The notes under the pieces are model-generated. The model was not told the origin of the DNA and ran no database searches. It saw only the letters and a list, made by a program, of their open reading frames with translations. The translations under genes and the position numbers were made by a program. A stretch of 64,000 nucleotides of DNA, from positions 146,238-210,237 of the forward strand of contig NZ_MAEJ01000001.1 of NCBI RefSeq assembly GCF_009933175.1, in the 5' to 3' direction. This document shows, in pieces, positions 1 through 10,375 of the stretch. The stretch is from Candidatus Enterococcus huntleyi. Lineage in GTDB: Bacteria; Bacillota; Bacilli; Lactobacillales; Enterococcaceae. Within the stretch, counting starts at the first letter, position 1; every line of letters begins with the position of its first letter.

Positions 1-2
1 AT

Positions 3-1883
3 GAACCAGAAGAAGTTGTCTTTGAAGCGGGCTCATTTACCGTAACAGCTCCAGGACATAATGGCGATTTACCGATGGTTGTGACCTTGTCAGAGGACCG
101 CATCGAAAAAATTGATATTGATACATCTGGGGAATCTGAAGGGATTGCCGATGTGGTATTCACACGAATTCCGCAACAAATCATCGAAGGTCAAACGTTG
201 AATATCGATGTTTTATCAGGCGCTTCAGTGACTAGTAACGGCGTAATCGACGGCGTGGCAAAAGCAGTGAAATTAGCTGGTGCGAATCCAGATGTGCTGA
301 AAAAACGTCCAAAACCAGCGAGTGCTTTACGCAAAGAAGATGAAGAATATACGACGGATGTTGTCGTTGTCGGCGCAGGTGGTGCTGGTTTAACAGTAGC
401 TTCTAGAGTCTTACAACAAGGTAAAAATGTCATCGTTGTTGAAAAATTCCCAGCAGTCGGCGGAAATACCGTTCGAACAGGTGGACCGATGAATGCGGCG
501 GATCCAGAATGGCAAAATAAATTTGCGGCAATTCCAGGTGAAAGTCATACCTTAAAAGAAATGATGGAAATGGATGAAAACGAGATTGATGAAGAGTACC
601 GTCAAGATTTCCGTGACTTACAAAAAGAAATTCAAACTTACTTAGAGCAAAATTCAGAGCAAGAAGGTCACTTATTTGACTCGAATCTGTTCTATCGTAT
701 GCAAACATACTTAGGTGGGAAACGGACAGATTTAAATGGTCAACCAATTTACGGCCAATATGATTTGTTGAAAATTATGACAGACCGTTCAGTTGAATCA
801 GTGGAATGGTTAGAAGCGATTGGCGTGGAATTTGATCGCACAGATGTGACAATGCCAGTGGGCGCGTTATGGCGTCGTGGTCATAAACCATTGAAAAATG
901 AAGGCTATGCGTACGTTTCTGCATTGACTGATTTTGTAACTGAAAATGGCGGCACAATCATTACTGATACACCGGTGAAAGAATTGCTTGTTGAAGACGG
1001 CAAGGTGTGCGGCGTTATCGGTGAAGGTATGAATGGTCAAAAAGTGACGATTCATGCACAAGCAGTTGTCTTGGCTTCTGGTGGTTATGGTGCGAATACG
1101 AAGATGTTGAAACAGTACAATACGTATTGGACTGAGATTGAAGACGATATTAAAACATCGAATTCACCAGCGATTACTGGGGACGGAATTGTTCTTGGTC
1201 AAAGTGTTGGCGCTGATTTAGTCGGCATGGGCTTCTCACAAATGATGCCTGTTTCTGATCCAGATACTGGGGCTTTATTCAGTGGCTTACAAGTGCCACC
1301 ACAAAACTTTGTGATGGTTAATCAACAAGGGAAACGTTTCGTTAATGAATATGGTAGTCGTGATACCTTGACACAAGCAGCGATTGATAATGGGGGCTTA
1401 TTCTACCTAATTGCTGACGAAAATATCAAAGAAACAGCCTATAATACGAGCCAAGCAAAAATTGACAAACAGATTGCAGCAGGCACGTTACACAAAGCAG
1501 ATACGTTAGAAGAATTGGCTGAGAAATTAGGCATGGATCCAGCTGTTTTCCTTGAAACAATTAAAAACTACAACCATTATGTGGAAGTTGGCGAAGATGC
1601 TGAGTTTGGCAAAGACGTCTTTGATTTGAAAGTTGAAGTCGGACCTTTCTACGCAACACCTAGAAAACCAGCTGTTCACCATACGATGGGTGGCTTGAAG
1701 ATTGATACACAAACGCATGTCTTAAATGAAGCAGGCCAAGTGATTTCAGGCTTGTATGCAGCCGGTGAAGTTGCTGGAGGAATTCACGCAGGGAACCGTT
1801 TAGGTGGAAATTCGTTAACCGATATCTTTACCTTTGGCCGAATTGCGGGTCAAACAGCAGTTGAAGAAATGACGAACGCATAA
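3..1883 (+). CDS. FMN/FAD flavoprotein reductase of the fumarate reductase / urocanate reductase family (5' end outside window)
   Basis: The reading frame is open back to the window edge, so the start lies upstream; ATG 75 is internal because the preceding codons continue the FMN-binding domain. The N-terminal part carries an FMN_bind domain with the [10 protein letters not shown] motif, where a Ser/Thr is normally the covalent FMN site. Next comes a Rossmann FAD-binding segment ([15 protein letters not shown]) and the flavin reductase core. The residues used by fumarate reductases look conserved: an Arg in [12 protein letters not shown], a His in VHHTMGG and an Arg in GNRLGGNS. The family reduces fumarate, urocanate or other enoates as an anaerobic electron sink. 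The exact acceptor cannot be read from sequence. An OFA-family transporter follows 22 bp downstream and may carry the substrate or product. Confidence 0.88.
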   Translation, partial: EPEEVVFEAGSFTVTAPGHNGDLPMVVTLSEDRIEKIDIDTSGESEGIADVVFTRIPQQIIEGQTLNIDVLSGASVTSNGVIDGVAKAVKLAGANPDVLKKRPKPASALRKEDEEYTTDVVVVGAGGAGLTVASRVLQQGKNVIVVEKFPAVGGNTVRTGGPMNAADPEWQNKFAAIPGESHTLKEMMEMDENEIDEEYRQDFRDLQKEIQTYLEQNSEQEGHLFDSNLFYRMQTYLGGKRTDLNGQPIYGQYDLLKIMTDRSVESVEWLEAIGVEFDRTDVTMPVGALWRRGHKPLKNEGYAYVSALTDFVTENGGTIITDTPVKELLVEDGKVCGVIGEGMNGQKVTIHAQAVVLASGGYGANTKMLKQYNTYWTEIEDDIKTSNSPAITGDGIVLGQSVGADLVGMGFSQMMPVSDPDTGALFSGLQVPPQNFVMVNQQGKRFVNEYGSRDTLTQAAIDNGGLFYLIADENIKETAYNTSQAKIDKQIAAGTLHKADTLEELAEKLGMDPAVFLETIKNYNHYVEVGEDAEFGKDVFDLKVEVGPFYATPRKPAVHHTMGGLKIDTQTHVLNEAGQVISGLYAAGEVAGGIHAGNRLGGNSLTDIFTFGRIAGQTAVEEMTNA

Positions 1884-1905
1884 AAAATTTAGTTGGAGGG
1901 TAAGA

Positions 1906-3135
1906 ATGAATAAATCGATTAATAGATGGCTGGTGTTAGCAGCCTCAACCACTGTTTTGTTATGTACGGGCGCAATTTATGCGTTTAGTGTGTTTGCGGG
2001 ACCTTTGAGCGCGTTGAGAGGATGGAGTATGGCGGAGATTATGCTCGCCTTCACCATCAATTCGGCTGTCGGACCGATTCCGATGATCTTAGGTGGATTT
2101 TTAACCGATAAAGGCTGGGCCAAATGGTCGATAGCCGTGGGTGGCTTATTGTTTGGCCTAGGATTTTTCCTATCAGGTTTTGTCAGCAGTCCGGCGATGC
2201 TTTATCTGACGTATGGCGTGATCGGCGGAGTGGGTCAAGGGTTAGCCTATTCTGGTTGTCTGAGTAACACGATTCGTCTGTTCCCGGACAAACGCGGTCT
2301 GGCTTCTGGGATTATTACAGCCGGCATGGGTGGAGCGGCGATTGTCGCGGCGCCTATCGTCAACTTGCTGATTGAAGCGCAGGATGCTTTACATGCTTTC
2401 CGGATGCTAGGCATTGCTTATATGGTGATTGTGGCGGTGGCGAGTATTTTTATCAAATCAGCGCCAGCGAACTATCAGCCAGAGGGATGGACACCACCAA
2501 CTTCTGCTGCAGGTGGGCCTGCGGTTAATAAAAATTGGGTCAAAATGTTACAAACACCTCAATTTTACGTAATCTTCTTTATGTTATTTACCGGTGCTTT
2601 CTCAGGCTTAATGATTGCTTCGAATGCTTCAGTTATCGGACAAGAAATGTTCGGTATATCAGCGGCAACAGCGGCCTTTTATGTGAGTCTGTACTCACTA
2701 AGTAACTGTATGGGTCGTGTCATCTGGGGCACTATTTCTGATAAAATTGGTCGGAACAATGCCTTGACGATTATTTTTGGCGTAATTATTGTGGCCTTCC
2801 TATTACTCGTAACCTTATCTTCACAAATTGGGTTCGCGCTAGGAATTATTATTCTTGGCCTTTGTTTCGGTGGCGTGATGGGCGTTTTCCCACCCATCGT
2901 TATGGAAAATTACGGACCAAGAAATCAAGGTGTCAACTACGGAATTATCTTCTGTGGTTACTCAGCCGCAGCCTTTGTTGGCCCGCGTGTGGCAGTCAGC
3001 ATGGCGACATCAAATGCTGGTGACTTTACCAATGCCTTCTATGTGGCGATCGGTATCGCAGTTGTAGGCTTAATTCTAAACTTTGTCTATGTACAATTGA
3101 AGAAACAAGCCGCAGCACGCGTTTTAGCAAAATAA
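1906..3135 (+). CDS. MFS transporter, oxalate/formate antiporter (OFA) family
   Basis: 409 residues with about 12 hydrophobic segments and the MFS loop motif GGFLTDKGWAKW after the second segment, repeated in the second half as WGTISDKIGRNNA. The N-terminus (WLVLAASTTVLLCTGAIYAFSVFAGPL) is typical of the OFA family, which moves oxalate, formate or other small carboxylates across the cytoplasmic membrane. The ATG is preceded by TTGGAGGG at suitable spacing. It sits directly behind the flavoprotein reductase gene, so co-transcription is likely, and a role in uptake of the reductase substrate or dicarboxylate exchange is a reasonable inference. The C-terminus is rich in Lys and Ala (KKQAAARVLAK). 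Substrate not determinable. Confidence 0.87.
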   Translation: MNKSINRWLVLAASTTVLLCTGAIYAFSVFAGPLSALRGWSMAEIMLAFTINSAVGPIPMILGGFLTDKGWAKWSIAVGGLLFGLGFFLSGFVSSPAMLYLTYGVIGGVGQGLAYSGCLSNTIRLFPDKRGLASGIITAGMGGAAIVAAPIVNLLIEAQDALHAFRMLGIAYMVIVAVASIFIKSAPANYQPEGWTPPTSAAGGPAVNKNWVKMLQTPQFYVIFFMLFTGAFSGLMIASNASVIGQEMFGISAATAAFYVSLYSLSNCMGRVIWGTISDKIGRNNALTIIFGVIIVAFLLLVTLSSQIGFALGIIILGLCFGGVMGVFPPIVMENYGPRNQGVNYGIIFCGYSAAAFVGPRVAVSMATSNAGDFTNAFYVAIGIAVVGLILNFVYVQLKKQAAARVLAK

Positions 3136-3205
3136 ACAAATCAATTGGATGACTGATCTAATAAGTCATCTGAAAATAATTCAAAATTAGTTTTTTAATA
3201 GTAGG

Positions 3206-3257
3206 AAATATCTTTCAGATGAGCGCAACTTGACTCATTTGAAAGATATTTTTCTTT
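3206..3257 (+). terminator. Rho-independent terminator after the MFS gene
   Basis: An 18-bp stem (3206-3223 with 3234-3251, one G-U pair) encloses a 10-nt loop and runs into a T-rich tail. It ends the flavoprotein/MFS transcription unit. Confidence 0.85.
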
Positions 3258-3331
3258 TCCTTCGCCAAAACCACTAGAGCCTTCGTGAGTGTGCTATCAT
3301 AGAGAAGGCTATGAATTGGAGGGAATAGATT

Positions 3332-4063
3332 ATGAGTATCCAACACAATCCACAACCGATTGAACAAGAAACAAATCAAGGAATTAACCAATCAATCAAC
3401 CAATCAATAATTAATCAGCTGACGCAGCAATTACGGACAACTTTTATTAGTGAATATGCGTATAAGACTGACTGTTTTTTGACTTTCGATGGGACACGTG
3501 CCTATCATTTTCGGCTGGACCTTTCTGACTATTATGGACGAGCTGAAAAAGAAATGTCTAAAGCGACGTTAACGAAAGTAACTGGCTTTTTAAACAGCGT
3601 CATTGATGTTATTTTTGCTGAAGCTTCGCAGGTGGTCTTTTTTGAATATGTCTACTAGCCGAAGCGCTTGAATCAATTTATTCATAGCAAGCAAGTACTC
3701 AGTGATCAGTACGGGTATTGCGCTGGTGATCAGGAAGAAACGTTGTTGCGGACGATGCGCTATTCGCTGAAGCATCCGAGTCAGCTGTACAAAATAGTTA
3801 AGGCGCTCGTTCATCAAGATTTTCCTGGACTAGATGCAACGGCTGCGAGAATGAGTAATCATCTGGTGCTGATGAATCCCGAAAAAGAGCTGCTGATTCA
3901 TATTTATGATGACCGTGGCTGTGATATTTTTTGTCGAAATGAGTCGGATTATAAAGCCCTAATGGCGTTATGTAAAGAGCAGATTGATTACTATACTCAG
4001 ATGATGGAAAAACATAAGTATCAGGTGATTGATTCACCCTATGGTTTGAGATTTAAACGATAG
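3332..4063 (+). pseudogene. DUF3885-type gene interrupted by one in-frame TAG
   Basis: Two consecutive reading frames, 3332-3658 (108 codons) and 3668-4063, lie in the same frame and are separated by a single TAG at 3656-3658. Reading through the TAG gives one continuous protein of about 243 residues. The second half carries the signature IHIYDDRGCDIFC followed by a helical tail, as in DUF3885 proteins (about 200-230 aa, unknown function). The first half has an N-terminal Gln/Asn-rich stretch with a small repeat (NQSINQSI), then the expected LTFDGTRAYHFRLDL segment. A good GGAGG site precedes ATG 3332, whereas the downstream part has only a TTG with no clear ribosome binding site. I read this as one gene broken by a nonsense mutation. 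Sequencing error or stop-codon readthrough are alternatives. Confidence 0.7.
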
Positions 4064-4140
4064 TTGATTGAAGTAGTGTGAAGATGAAGAATAAGTAGTA
4101 AGTATAAATGTAAGTGGAAAAGGAAGAAGGCAGAAATAAA

Positions 4141-4878
4141 ATGAGAAATATTAAATTAACGATTGAATATGATGGCAAGCGCTACTTGGGTTGGCAACGT
4201 CTGGGGGATTCAGATAAAACGATTCAAGGGAAAATTGAAGGGGTCATTACTAAAATGACTGGCGAAGAAATTGAAATTGTTGGTTCAGGCAGAACAGATG
4301 CTGGCACCCATGCTAGAGGACAAGTTGCTAATTTTAAAACGACAACCGAGATGACGCGCGAAGAAATGCAGGTCTTTTTCAATCGCTATTTGCCGAATGA
4401 TATTGTGATTACAGCAGTTGCTGAGGAGCCTGAACGATTCCACGCCCGCTACAATGCCAAAGGGAAACAGTATAGCTATTATGTCTGGAATCATGCAGTG
4501 CCATCTGCCTTGAATCGGAATTTTAGCTTTCATGTGCCGCAAAAATTGGACATTGAAAAAATGAATCAAGCTTGTGAAAAATTAATCGGTACGCATGATT
4601 TTGCTGGCTTTTCAGCGTTGAAAAAAACCAAGAAATCAACGACTCGAACAATTCAAAACCTGACGATTGAAGAAGAAGGCAACTTGCTTCATTTTACCTT
4701 TGAAGGCAATGGCTTTTTACACAAAATGGTTCGTATCTTGACGGGGACATTGATCGAGATTGGTTTAGGTAAATTAGAAGTTTCAGTGATTGATGAAGTA
4801 TTCGAAACAAAAATCAGACAAGAAGCCGGCGAAACCGTACCAGCTCATGCGCTATTCTTGGATAGAGTCGATTATTAA
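4141..4878 (+). CDS. truA: tRNA pseudouridine(38-40) synthase TruA
   Basis: 245 residues from ATG 4141, preceded by GAAGAAGG. An upstream in-frame GTG at 4114 would add nine charged residues and lacks a clear ribosome binding site. The catalytic motif GRTDAGTHARGQ places the nucleophilic Asp at residue 53, and the conserved substrate-binding segments (FHARYNAKGKQYSYYVWN, GTHDFAGFSA, GNGFLHKMVRILTGTL) are intact. The enzyme isomerises uridines 38-40 in the anticodon arm of tRNAs. Firmicutes often carry a truA copy beside the ribosomal protein and ECF-transporter genes. This copy stands alone, so it could be a second paralogue. It is followed after 25 bp by the metallophosphatase gene, probably in the same transcript. 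Confidence 0.93.
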   Translation: MRNIKLTIEYDGKRYLGWQRLGDSDKTIQGKIEGVITKMTGEEIEIVGSGRTDAGTHARGQVANFKTTTEMTREEMQVFFNRYLPNDIVITAVAEEPERFHARYNAKGKQYSYYVWNHAVPSALNRNFSFHVPQKLDIEKMNQACEKLIGTHDFAGFSALKKTKKSTTRTIQNLTIEEEGNLLHFTFEGNGFLHKMVRILTGTLIEIGLGKLEVSVIDEVFETKIRQEAGETVPAHALFLDRVDY

Positions 4879-4906
4879 GTAGAGCGTTGAAGGAGGATGA
4901 TTCTTG

Positions 4907-5665
4907 ATGAGTGGAGTATTAGCAGTGGGCGACATGCATCTGAAACAGACCGTGATTTTACCTTTAGTGGATCAGGCATTGCAAACGGTCGAGGTTGATA
5001 CGATTGTCCTAATGGGGGATTACCTCGACGAATGGAATCAAAATGTCAATGTCGATAGATATGAGGATGAGATGAGCTATCTGGTACAATGGGTCAAGAA
5101 AAAACGCGAATCAATGACCGTAATTTGTTTATTAGGCAATCACGATCTTCCTTACCTTACCCAAAATTATCGCTATTACAGTGCCCCATTACTTGAGATT
5201 CAACGCGCAATGACGGGTTATCTTGAAGCGCTTGAACCACGATTGTATTTTCAAGCTGGTGAGTGGCTATTTACGCATGCCGGGGCAGTTGGTCAGGGGG
5301 AATTACCCTTTGCGATCTTTGATGATTTACAGTTTGGGACAGCAGAGACCAAAAAATTACTGTTTGAACTGGAAGATACCATTGATACAGCCCGTGGTGG
5401 CGATGCGGAATATGGCTCAATTGTTTGGGCGGACTACCATTATAGTTTGTTGACGCAGGCCAATCCTAATTATCCGAAACAAATTGTCGGACATTCGCCA
5501 GTCTCGAATATTGATGAATGGATGGATCTGATCGACGTCGATACTTTTAGTCTGACTAGAGACGGCCAACCGATTGGCGATGGTTCTTTGTTATTCATTG
5601 ACGGGGATACCCGCCAAGTTATTCCGACAAGCTATCAAGAGGACATCTTAAGTCATGAGTTCTGA
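4907..5665 (+). CDS. calcineurin-like metallophosphatase
   Basis: About 252 residues. All canonical metal-binding blocks of the calcineurin-like phosphoesterase fold are visible in order: GDMH near the N-terminus, MGDYLDEW, LLGNHDLPYL, FTHAGAVG and VGHSPVS. No signal peptide or membrane segment is present, so it should be cytoplasmic. An AGGAGG at 4891-4896 serves either TTG 4904 (7 nt) or ATG 4907 (10 nt). I chose the ATG, but the TTG is equally possible. The block order resembles PrpA/PPP-like and ApaH-like phosphatases. The substrate (phosphoprotein, dinucleotide or other) cannot be assigned. Confidence 0.85.
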   Translation: MSGVLAVGDMHLKQTVILPLVDQALQTVEVDTIVLMGDYLDEWNQNVNVDRYEDEMSYLVQWVKKKRESMTVICLLGNHDLPYLTQNYRYYSAPLLEIQRAMTGYLEALEPRLYFQAGEWLFTHAGAVGQGELPFAIFDDLQFGTAETKKLLFELEDTIDTARGGDAEYGSIVWADYHYSLLTQANPNYPKQIVGHSPVSNIDEWMDLIDVDTFSLTRDGQPIGDGSLLFIDGDTRQVIPTSYQEDILSHEF

Positions 5666-5730
5666 AAGCTTCTAGGAAGTAGAGAAAGCGACATTTAATG
5701 AGGGATGAATTTGCTGATAGAAACGGCAAA

Positions 5731-5790
5731 AAATAAAGTAAGTACAAACGGACAACGAGAGAAAGCATTCATTCTCGGTTGTCCGTTTTT
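5731..5790 (+). repeat. direct repeat, left copy, flanking the beta-glucoside operon
   Basis: About 60 bp, including the terminator hairpin GGACAACGAGAGAAA...TTGTCCG, recurs at 10314-10372 with a few substitutions and one indel. The pair encloses exactly the BglG-PTS-GH1 operon. Confidence 0.6.
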
Positions 5791-5793
5791 TTT
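5748..5793 (+). terminator. terminator after the metallophosphatase gene
   Basis: A GGACAAC...GTTGTCC hairpin (stem 5748-5763 with 5771-5786, one bulge) followed by eight Ts. A near-copy of this terminator and about 15 bp of upstream sequence recurs at 10314-10372, at the other end of the beta-glucoside operon. Confidence 0.85.
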
Positions 5794-5880
5794 GTTTAAT
5801 CAAGTATAAACAGCTGAAAACATATCGCGCGTAATGAGTAGTATCTAAAAGATGTAGGAAATAATGGTGAAAAATTCCGA

Positions 5881-5909
5881 TTGACATCGGTTTCAGATGA
5901 TGATAGTAT
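5881..5909 (+). promoter_or_regulatory. promoter of the beta-glucoside operon with overlapping cre site
   Basis: TTGACA (5881-5886), a 17-nt spacer and TAGTAT (5904-5909) form a sigma-A type promoter. TGACATCGGTTTCA (5882-5895) matches the catabolite-responsive element consensus at 13 of 14 positions and overlaps the -35 box, so repression by CcpA in the presence of glucose is likely. The rest of the 5666-6076 gap holds the preceding terminator and the antitermination leader. Confidence 0.7.
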
Positions 5910-5970
5910 TTTAAGTAAGGTTTGATGTTATTACTTCGGGTAAGCATGACGAGCCTCTAACAGTTGAAGA

Positions 5971-6048
5971 GTGGATGTTATCGCAAAGATGTGAGCAGGA
6001 CCTATTTACGTAGCACAGAGATGTCGTGCTGGTAAGTGGGCTTTTTTA
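5971..6048 (+). promoter_or_regulatory. BglG-type ribonucleic antiterminator (RAT) plus overlapping terminator before the antiterminator gene
   Basis: GGATGTTATC...GAGCAGGACCT (5973-6003) has the pattern of BglG/LicT RNA targets. Its 3' end overlaps the left arm of a hairpin (about 6001-6016 with 6025-6040) followed by CTTTTTT. A second, weaker RAT-like segment lies at about 5923-5955. Binding of the antiterminator should melt the terminator and allow readthrough into the gene at 6077, which gives autoregulation. Confidence 0.65.
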
Positions 6049-6076
6049 TTGCAATGATTAGTTAGCGGGGATAATT

Positions 6077-6910
6077 ATGATCATAAAACGAGTGCTAAAT
6101 AATAATACAGTAATCTCCTGCAACAGCAAGGGATTAGACGTTTTATTAATGGGTAAAGGAATTGCTTTTGGTAAAAAAAAGGGTGACCAAGTGTCGATTG
6201 AAGAGGTTGAAAAAACATTTATTCTACGCGACAAAGCCACTCAAAACAAGTTTACGGAGTTGATGATTGCGGTCCCGATGGAACAAATTCTAGTGGCCGA
6301 AAAAATTATTAACTTTGGTAAAATTAAACTGGGTAAGAACTTAAATGAAATTATTTATGTGAATTTAACAGATCATATTCATTCAACGATTGAGCGTTAT
6401 GCAGAAGGAATTATTTTGAAAAATCCTTTGAGATGGGATATCGCTAGATTTTATCCAGATGAGTACGTGATTGGTGAGAAAGCGATTGAAATTATTCGAA
6501 ATGAGTTACACGTCAGTTTGGAAATTGATGAAGCAGCCTTCATTGCTACCCATTTTGTAAATGCGGAAATGTCGCAAGGCGATGGTTTGGCCTATGGGAT
6601 TGCTGAAATTACTAAACAAGTGGAACAGATTGTCAAAGAGTTCTATCGAACGGAATTTGATGAAAGCTCATTAGACTATTATCGTTTCATTACCCATGTA
6701 AAGTTCTTCGCGCAACGGTTACTATTAGGCGATCACTACGAGGATACAGATGCCGAGTTACTAGAGATGATGAAGAAAAAATATCAAAAAGAGTATGAAT
6801 GTGCATTGAAGATTAAAGAGTTTGTCAAGGTGCAACATGAGTACGAGTTAAGCTGCACGGAGATTCTATACTTGACTGTGCATATTAGAAGAATAACAAA
6901 GAATTTATAA
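6077..6910 (+). CDS. bglG: BglG/LicT-family transcriptional antiterminator (beta-glucoside operon)
   Basis: 277 residues. The N-terminal 55 or so residues form the co-antiterminator RNA-binding domain (MIIKRVLNNNTVISCNSKG...LLMGKGIAFG). Two PTS regulation domains follow, with conserved histidines in LTDHIH and the second-half blocks AFIATHFVNAE and FITHVKFFAQRLL. The protein binds RAT hairpins in nascent mRNA and prevents termination. Its activity is set by PTS-dependent phosphorylation of the PRD histidines. RAT/terminator switches lie both in front of it (5971-6048) and between it and the PTS gene (6913-6983), so it probably controls itself and the downstream permease and glycosidase. Confidence 0.92.
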   Translation: MIIKRVLNNNTVISCNSKGLDVLLMGKGIAFGKKKGDQVSIEEVEKTFILRDKATQNKFTELMIAVPMEQILVAEKIINFGKIKLGKNLNEIIYVNLTDHIHSTIERYAEGIILKNPLRWDIARFYPDEYVIGEKAIEIIRNELHVSLEIDEAAFIATHFVNAEMSQGDGLAYGIAEITKQVEQIVKEFYRTEFDESSLDYYRFITHVKFFAQRLLLGDHYEDTDAELLEMMKKKYQKEYECALKIKEFVKVQHEYELSCTEILYLTVHIRRITKNL

Positions 6911-6912
6911 TA

Positions 6913-6983
6913 GGATGTTATCCAAACGGAGCATGACCTAAGACACAGCTGAGCAATCAAGCTGGTTTTAGGTTATTTTTTTT
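6913..6983 (+). promoter_or_regulatory. second RAT/terminator switch, before the beta-glucoside PTS gene
   Basis: GGATGTTATC...GCATGACCT (6913-6939) resembles the RAT at 5971. Its end overlaps the left arm of a hairpin (ACCTAA...AGCT 6936-6950 with AGCT...TTAGGT 6960-6973) followed by a run of Ts. It sits just before the PTS ribosome binding site. Confidence 0.7.
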
Positions 6984-6996
6984 AGGAGGAGAAAAG

Positions 6997-8853
6997 ATGA
7001 ATTATTCAGAATCAGTCAAAGAAATATTGCAAGAAGTGGGCACAAAAGACAATGTTCAGTCAGTTACCCATTGTATGACACGTTTACGGTTTGTTTTAAA
7101 GAATGAAAAATTAGTTGATGACGCAAAAGTCAAAAAAATTCCAGGTGTCATGGGTGTTATGAAAAAAGGTGGCCAATATCAGGTCATCATGGGAAATGAT
7201 GTTGCTAATTATTACAAAGCATTGACCAAGTTAGGGAATTTCAGCAGTGATGCCTCTGTTGGAGAAAAAGAAAAGAAAAATCTATTTGACGCCTTTGTCG
7301 ATGTTATTTCTGGTTGTATGTCACCGTTAATTCCGGCCCTTATTGGTGGTGGGATGATCAAAGTTATCTTGATTTTATTGCCATTATTAGGTTGGCTCAA
7401 TGAATCAGCGCAAAGTTACCAAATATTGGCATTTTTCGGCGATGCGCCATTTTATTTCATGCCGGTGATGTTGGCTTATACAGCGGCTCAAAAATTTGGT
7501 GTGACACCGATGCTGGCTGTGACAATCGGTGGAATTATGCTACATCCTAACTTTACGGCAATGGTGGATGCGGGAGATCCAGTCAGTATTTTTGGCTTAC
7601 CAATCACTCTAGCGACTTATAGTTCATCAGTTATTCCGATTCTATTAATGGTTTGGTTGATGAAATATATTGAAGGTGCCTTTGATAAAGTTATTCCGAC
7701 TGTTTTGAAGAGCTTCTTAAAACCGTTACTAGTAATTTTGATTTCTGGGATTTTAGCTTTAGTTGTTGTAGGACCTTTAGGAACCTACGCTGGACAGTTG
7801 TTATCAACAATCATTTTATGGATTCAAGGAAAAGCTGGCTTCTTAGCATTAGGAATTATGGGTGCTTTAATGCCATTAATCGTTATGACAGGGATGCATT
7901 GGGCGTTTGCACCAATCTTCTTGATTGCTTCTGTTCAAAATCCAGATGTGCTAATTTTACCAGCGATGTTAGCTGCTAACATCGCGCAAGGAGCAGCTTG
8001 TCTAGCTGTATCACTGAAAGCAAAAGATAAAAACTTAAAAACTGTATCTCTAGCAGCCGGGATTTCGGCACTCTTAGCGGGTGTTACGGAGCCAGCATTG
8101 TACGGTGTGACGTTAAAATATAAAAAGCCACTTTATGCAGCGATGATTGCTGGTGGAATTTGTGGAGTTTACATGGGCTTCACTGGACTTGAGTCTTATG
8201 CATTCGCTGTACCTTCACTTGTATCGTTACCACAGTTTATTGGTGGTGAAGGAAATGGTAACATCATCAATGCCGTTATCGTAGCGATTGCTTCAATTAT
8301 TATTACCTTCGTGCTAACACTTGTTTTTGGGATTGATGAAGAACCAGATGCAACAGAGAGAGTGAGTGTTCCTGATTCTATCGAGAGTGGCAGTCATGAT
8401 CCAAAAAGAGTTTTTGCACCTGTAAAAGGGCAAGTGATTCCTTTAGAAGAAGTCAATGATTCAGCTTTCTCTGCAAAAATGATGGGTGAGGGAATCGCTA
8501 TTCTTCCTGAAGATAATCAAATAGTAGCGCCTTTCAGCGGCACCGTAGCAGCTATTTTTCCAACGAAACATGCGATTGGTTTAGTCAGCGATTCAGGTAT
8601 CGAATTATTAATTCATGTCGGCATTGATACGGTTGAGTTAGATGGAAAATACTTTGAAAGTTTTGTTGAAGCAGGCGACCGTGTTGAAAAAGGACAGCTT
8701 TTATTAACGGCTGACTTTGCGAAAATTAAAGCAGCGGGCTACGATATTATTACACCGATTGTTGTGACTAATTCGAAGGATTATATTGAAGTTGTTGCAA
8801 AAGAAGAGATGAAAAATACGACTGAAAATGAACCGATTATCTATGCGGTTTAA
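6997..8853 (+). CDS. bglP: PTS beta-glucoside transporter subunit EIIBCA
   Basis: 618 residues in the order IIB-IIC-IIA. The IIB phosphocysteine is Cys26 in THCMTRLRF. The membrane IIC domain spans roughly residues 100-455 and holds the [10 protein letters not shown] motif. The C-terminal glucose-type IIA domain has the KHAIGL histidine and the phosphorylated His540 in LLIHVGIDTV. The protein imports a beta-glucoside and phosphorylates it. The IIA domain and neighbouring genes place it in the BglF/BglP group. It lies downstream of a RAT/terminator switch and 16 bp ahead of the GH1 gene, forming a complete uptake-phosphorylation-hydrolysis operon. Confidence 0.94.
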   Translation: MNYSESVKEILQEVGTKDNVQSVTHCMTRLRFVLKNEKLVDDAKVKKIPGVMGVMKKGGQYQVIMGNDVANYYKALTKLGNFSSDASVGEKEKKNLFDAFVDVISGCMSPLIPALIGGGMIKVILILLPLLGWLNESAQSYQILAFFGDAPFYFMPVMLAYTAAQKFGVTPMLAVTIGGIMLHPNFTAMVDAGDPVSIFGLPITLATYSSSVIPILLMVWLMKYIEGAFDKVIPTVLKSFLKPLLVILISGILALVVVGPLGTYAGQLLSTIILWIQGKAGFLALGIMGALMPLIVMTGMHWAFAPIFLIASVQNPDVLILPAMLAANIAQGAACLAVSLKAKDKNLKTVSLAAGISALLAGVTEPALYGVTLKYKKPLYAAMIAGGICGVYMGFTGLESYAFAVPSLVSLPQFIGGEGNGNIINAVIVAIASIIITFVLTLVFGIDEEPDATERVSVPDSIESGSHDPKRVFAPVKGQVIPLEEVNDSAFSAKMMGEGIAILPEDNQIVAPFSGTVAAIFPTKHAIGLVSDSGIELLIHVGIDTVELDGKYFESFVEAGDRVEKGQLLLTADFAKIKAAGYDIITPIVVTNSKDYIEVVAKEEMKNTTENEPIIYAV

Positions 8854-8857
8854 TTAA

Positions 8858-10279
<1,422 letters not shown>

Positions 10280-10313
10280 AGCTAACTGATAGCAAGAATA
10301 AGTTAGGCAACAA

Positions 10314-10372
10314 AGATAAATAAGTAAAATGGACAACGAGAGAAATTACTCATTCTCAGGTTGTCCGTTTTT
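10314..10372 (+). repeat. direct repeat, right copy, flanking the beta-glucoside operon
   Basis: Partner of the repeat at 5731-5790. Similarity extends upstream of the hairpin (an AAATAA..AAGTA segment), so it is more than a shared terminator fold. Confidence 0.6.
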
Positions 10373-10375
10373 GCG
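10331..10375 (+). terminator. terminator of the beta-glucoside operon
   Basis: The GGACAAC...GTTGTCC hairpin with a T run is nearly identical to the one at 5748. It also lies between convergent genes and may end the minus-strand ATPase gene. Confidence 0.85.

Noticed and set aside
5672-5947. 91-codon minus-strand frame
   Set aside because: It covers the terminator, cre/promoter and leader of the bgl operon, has no ribosome binding site and encodes no recognisable domain.
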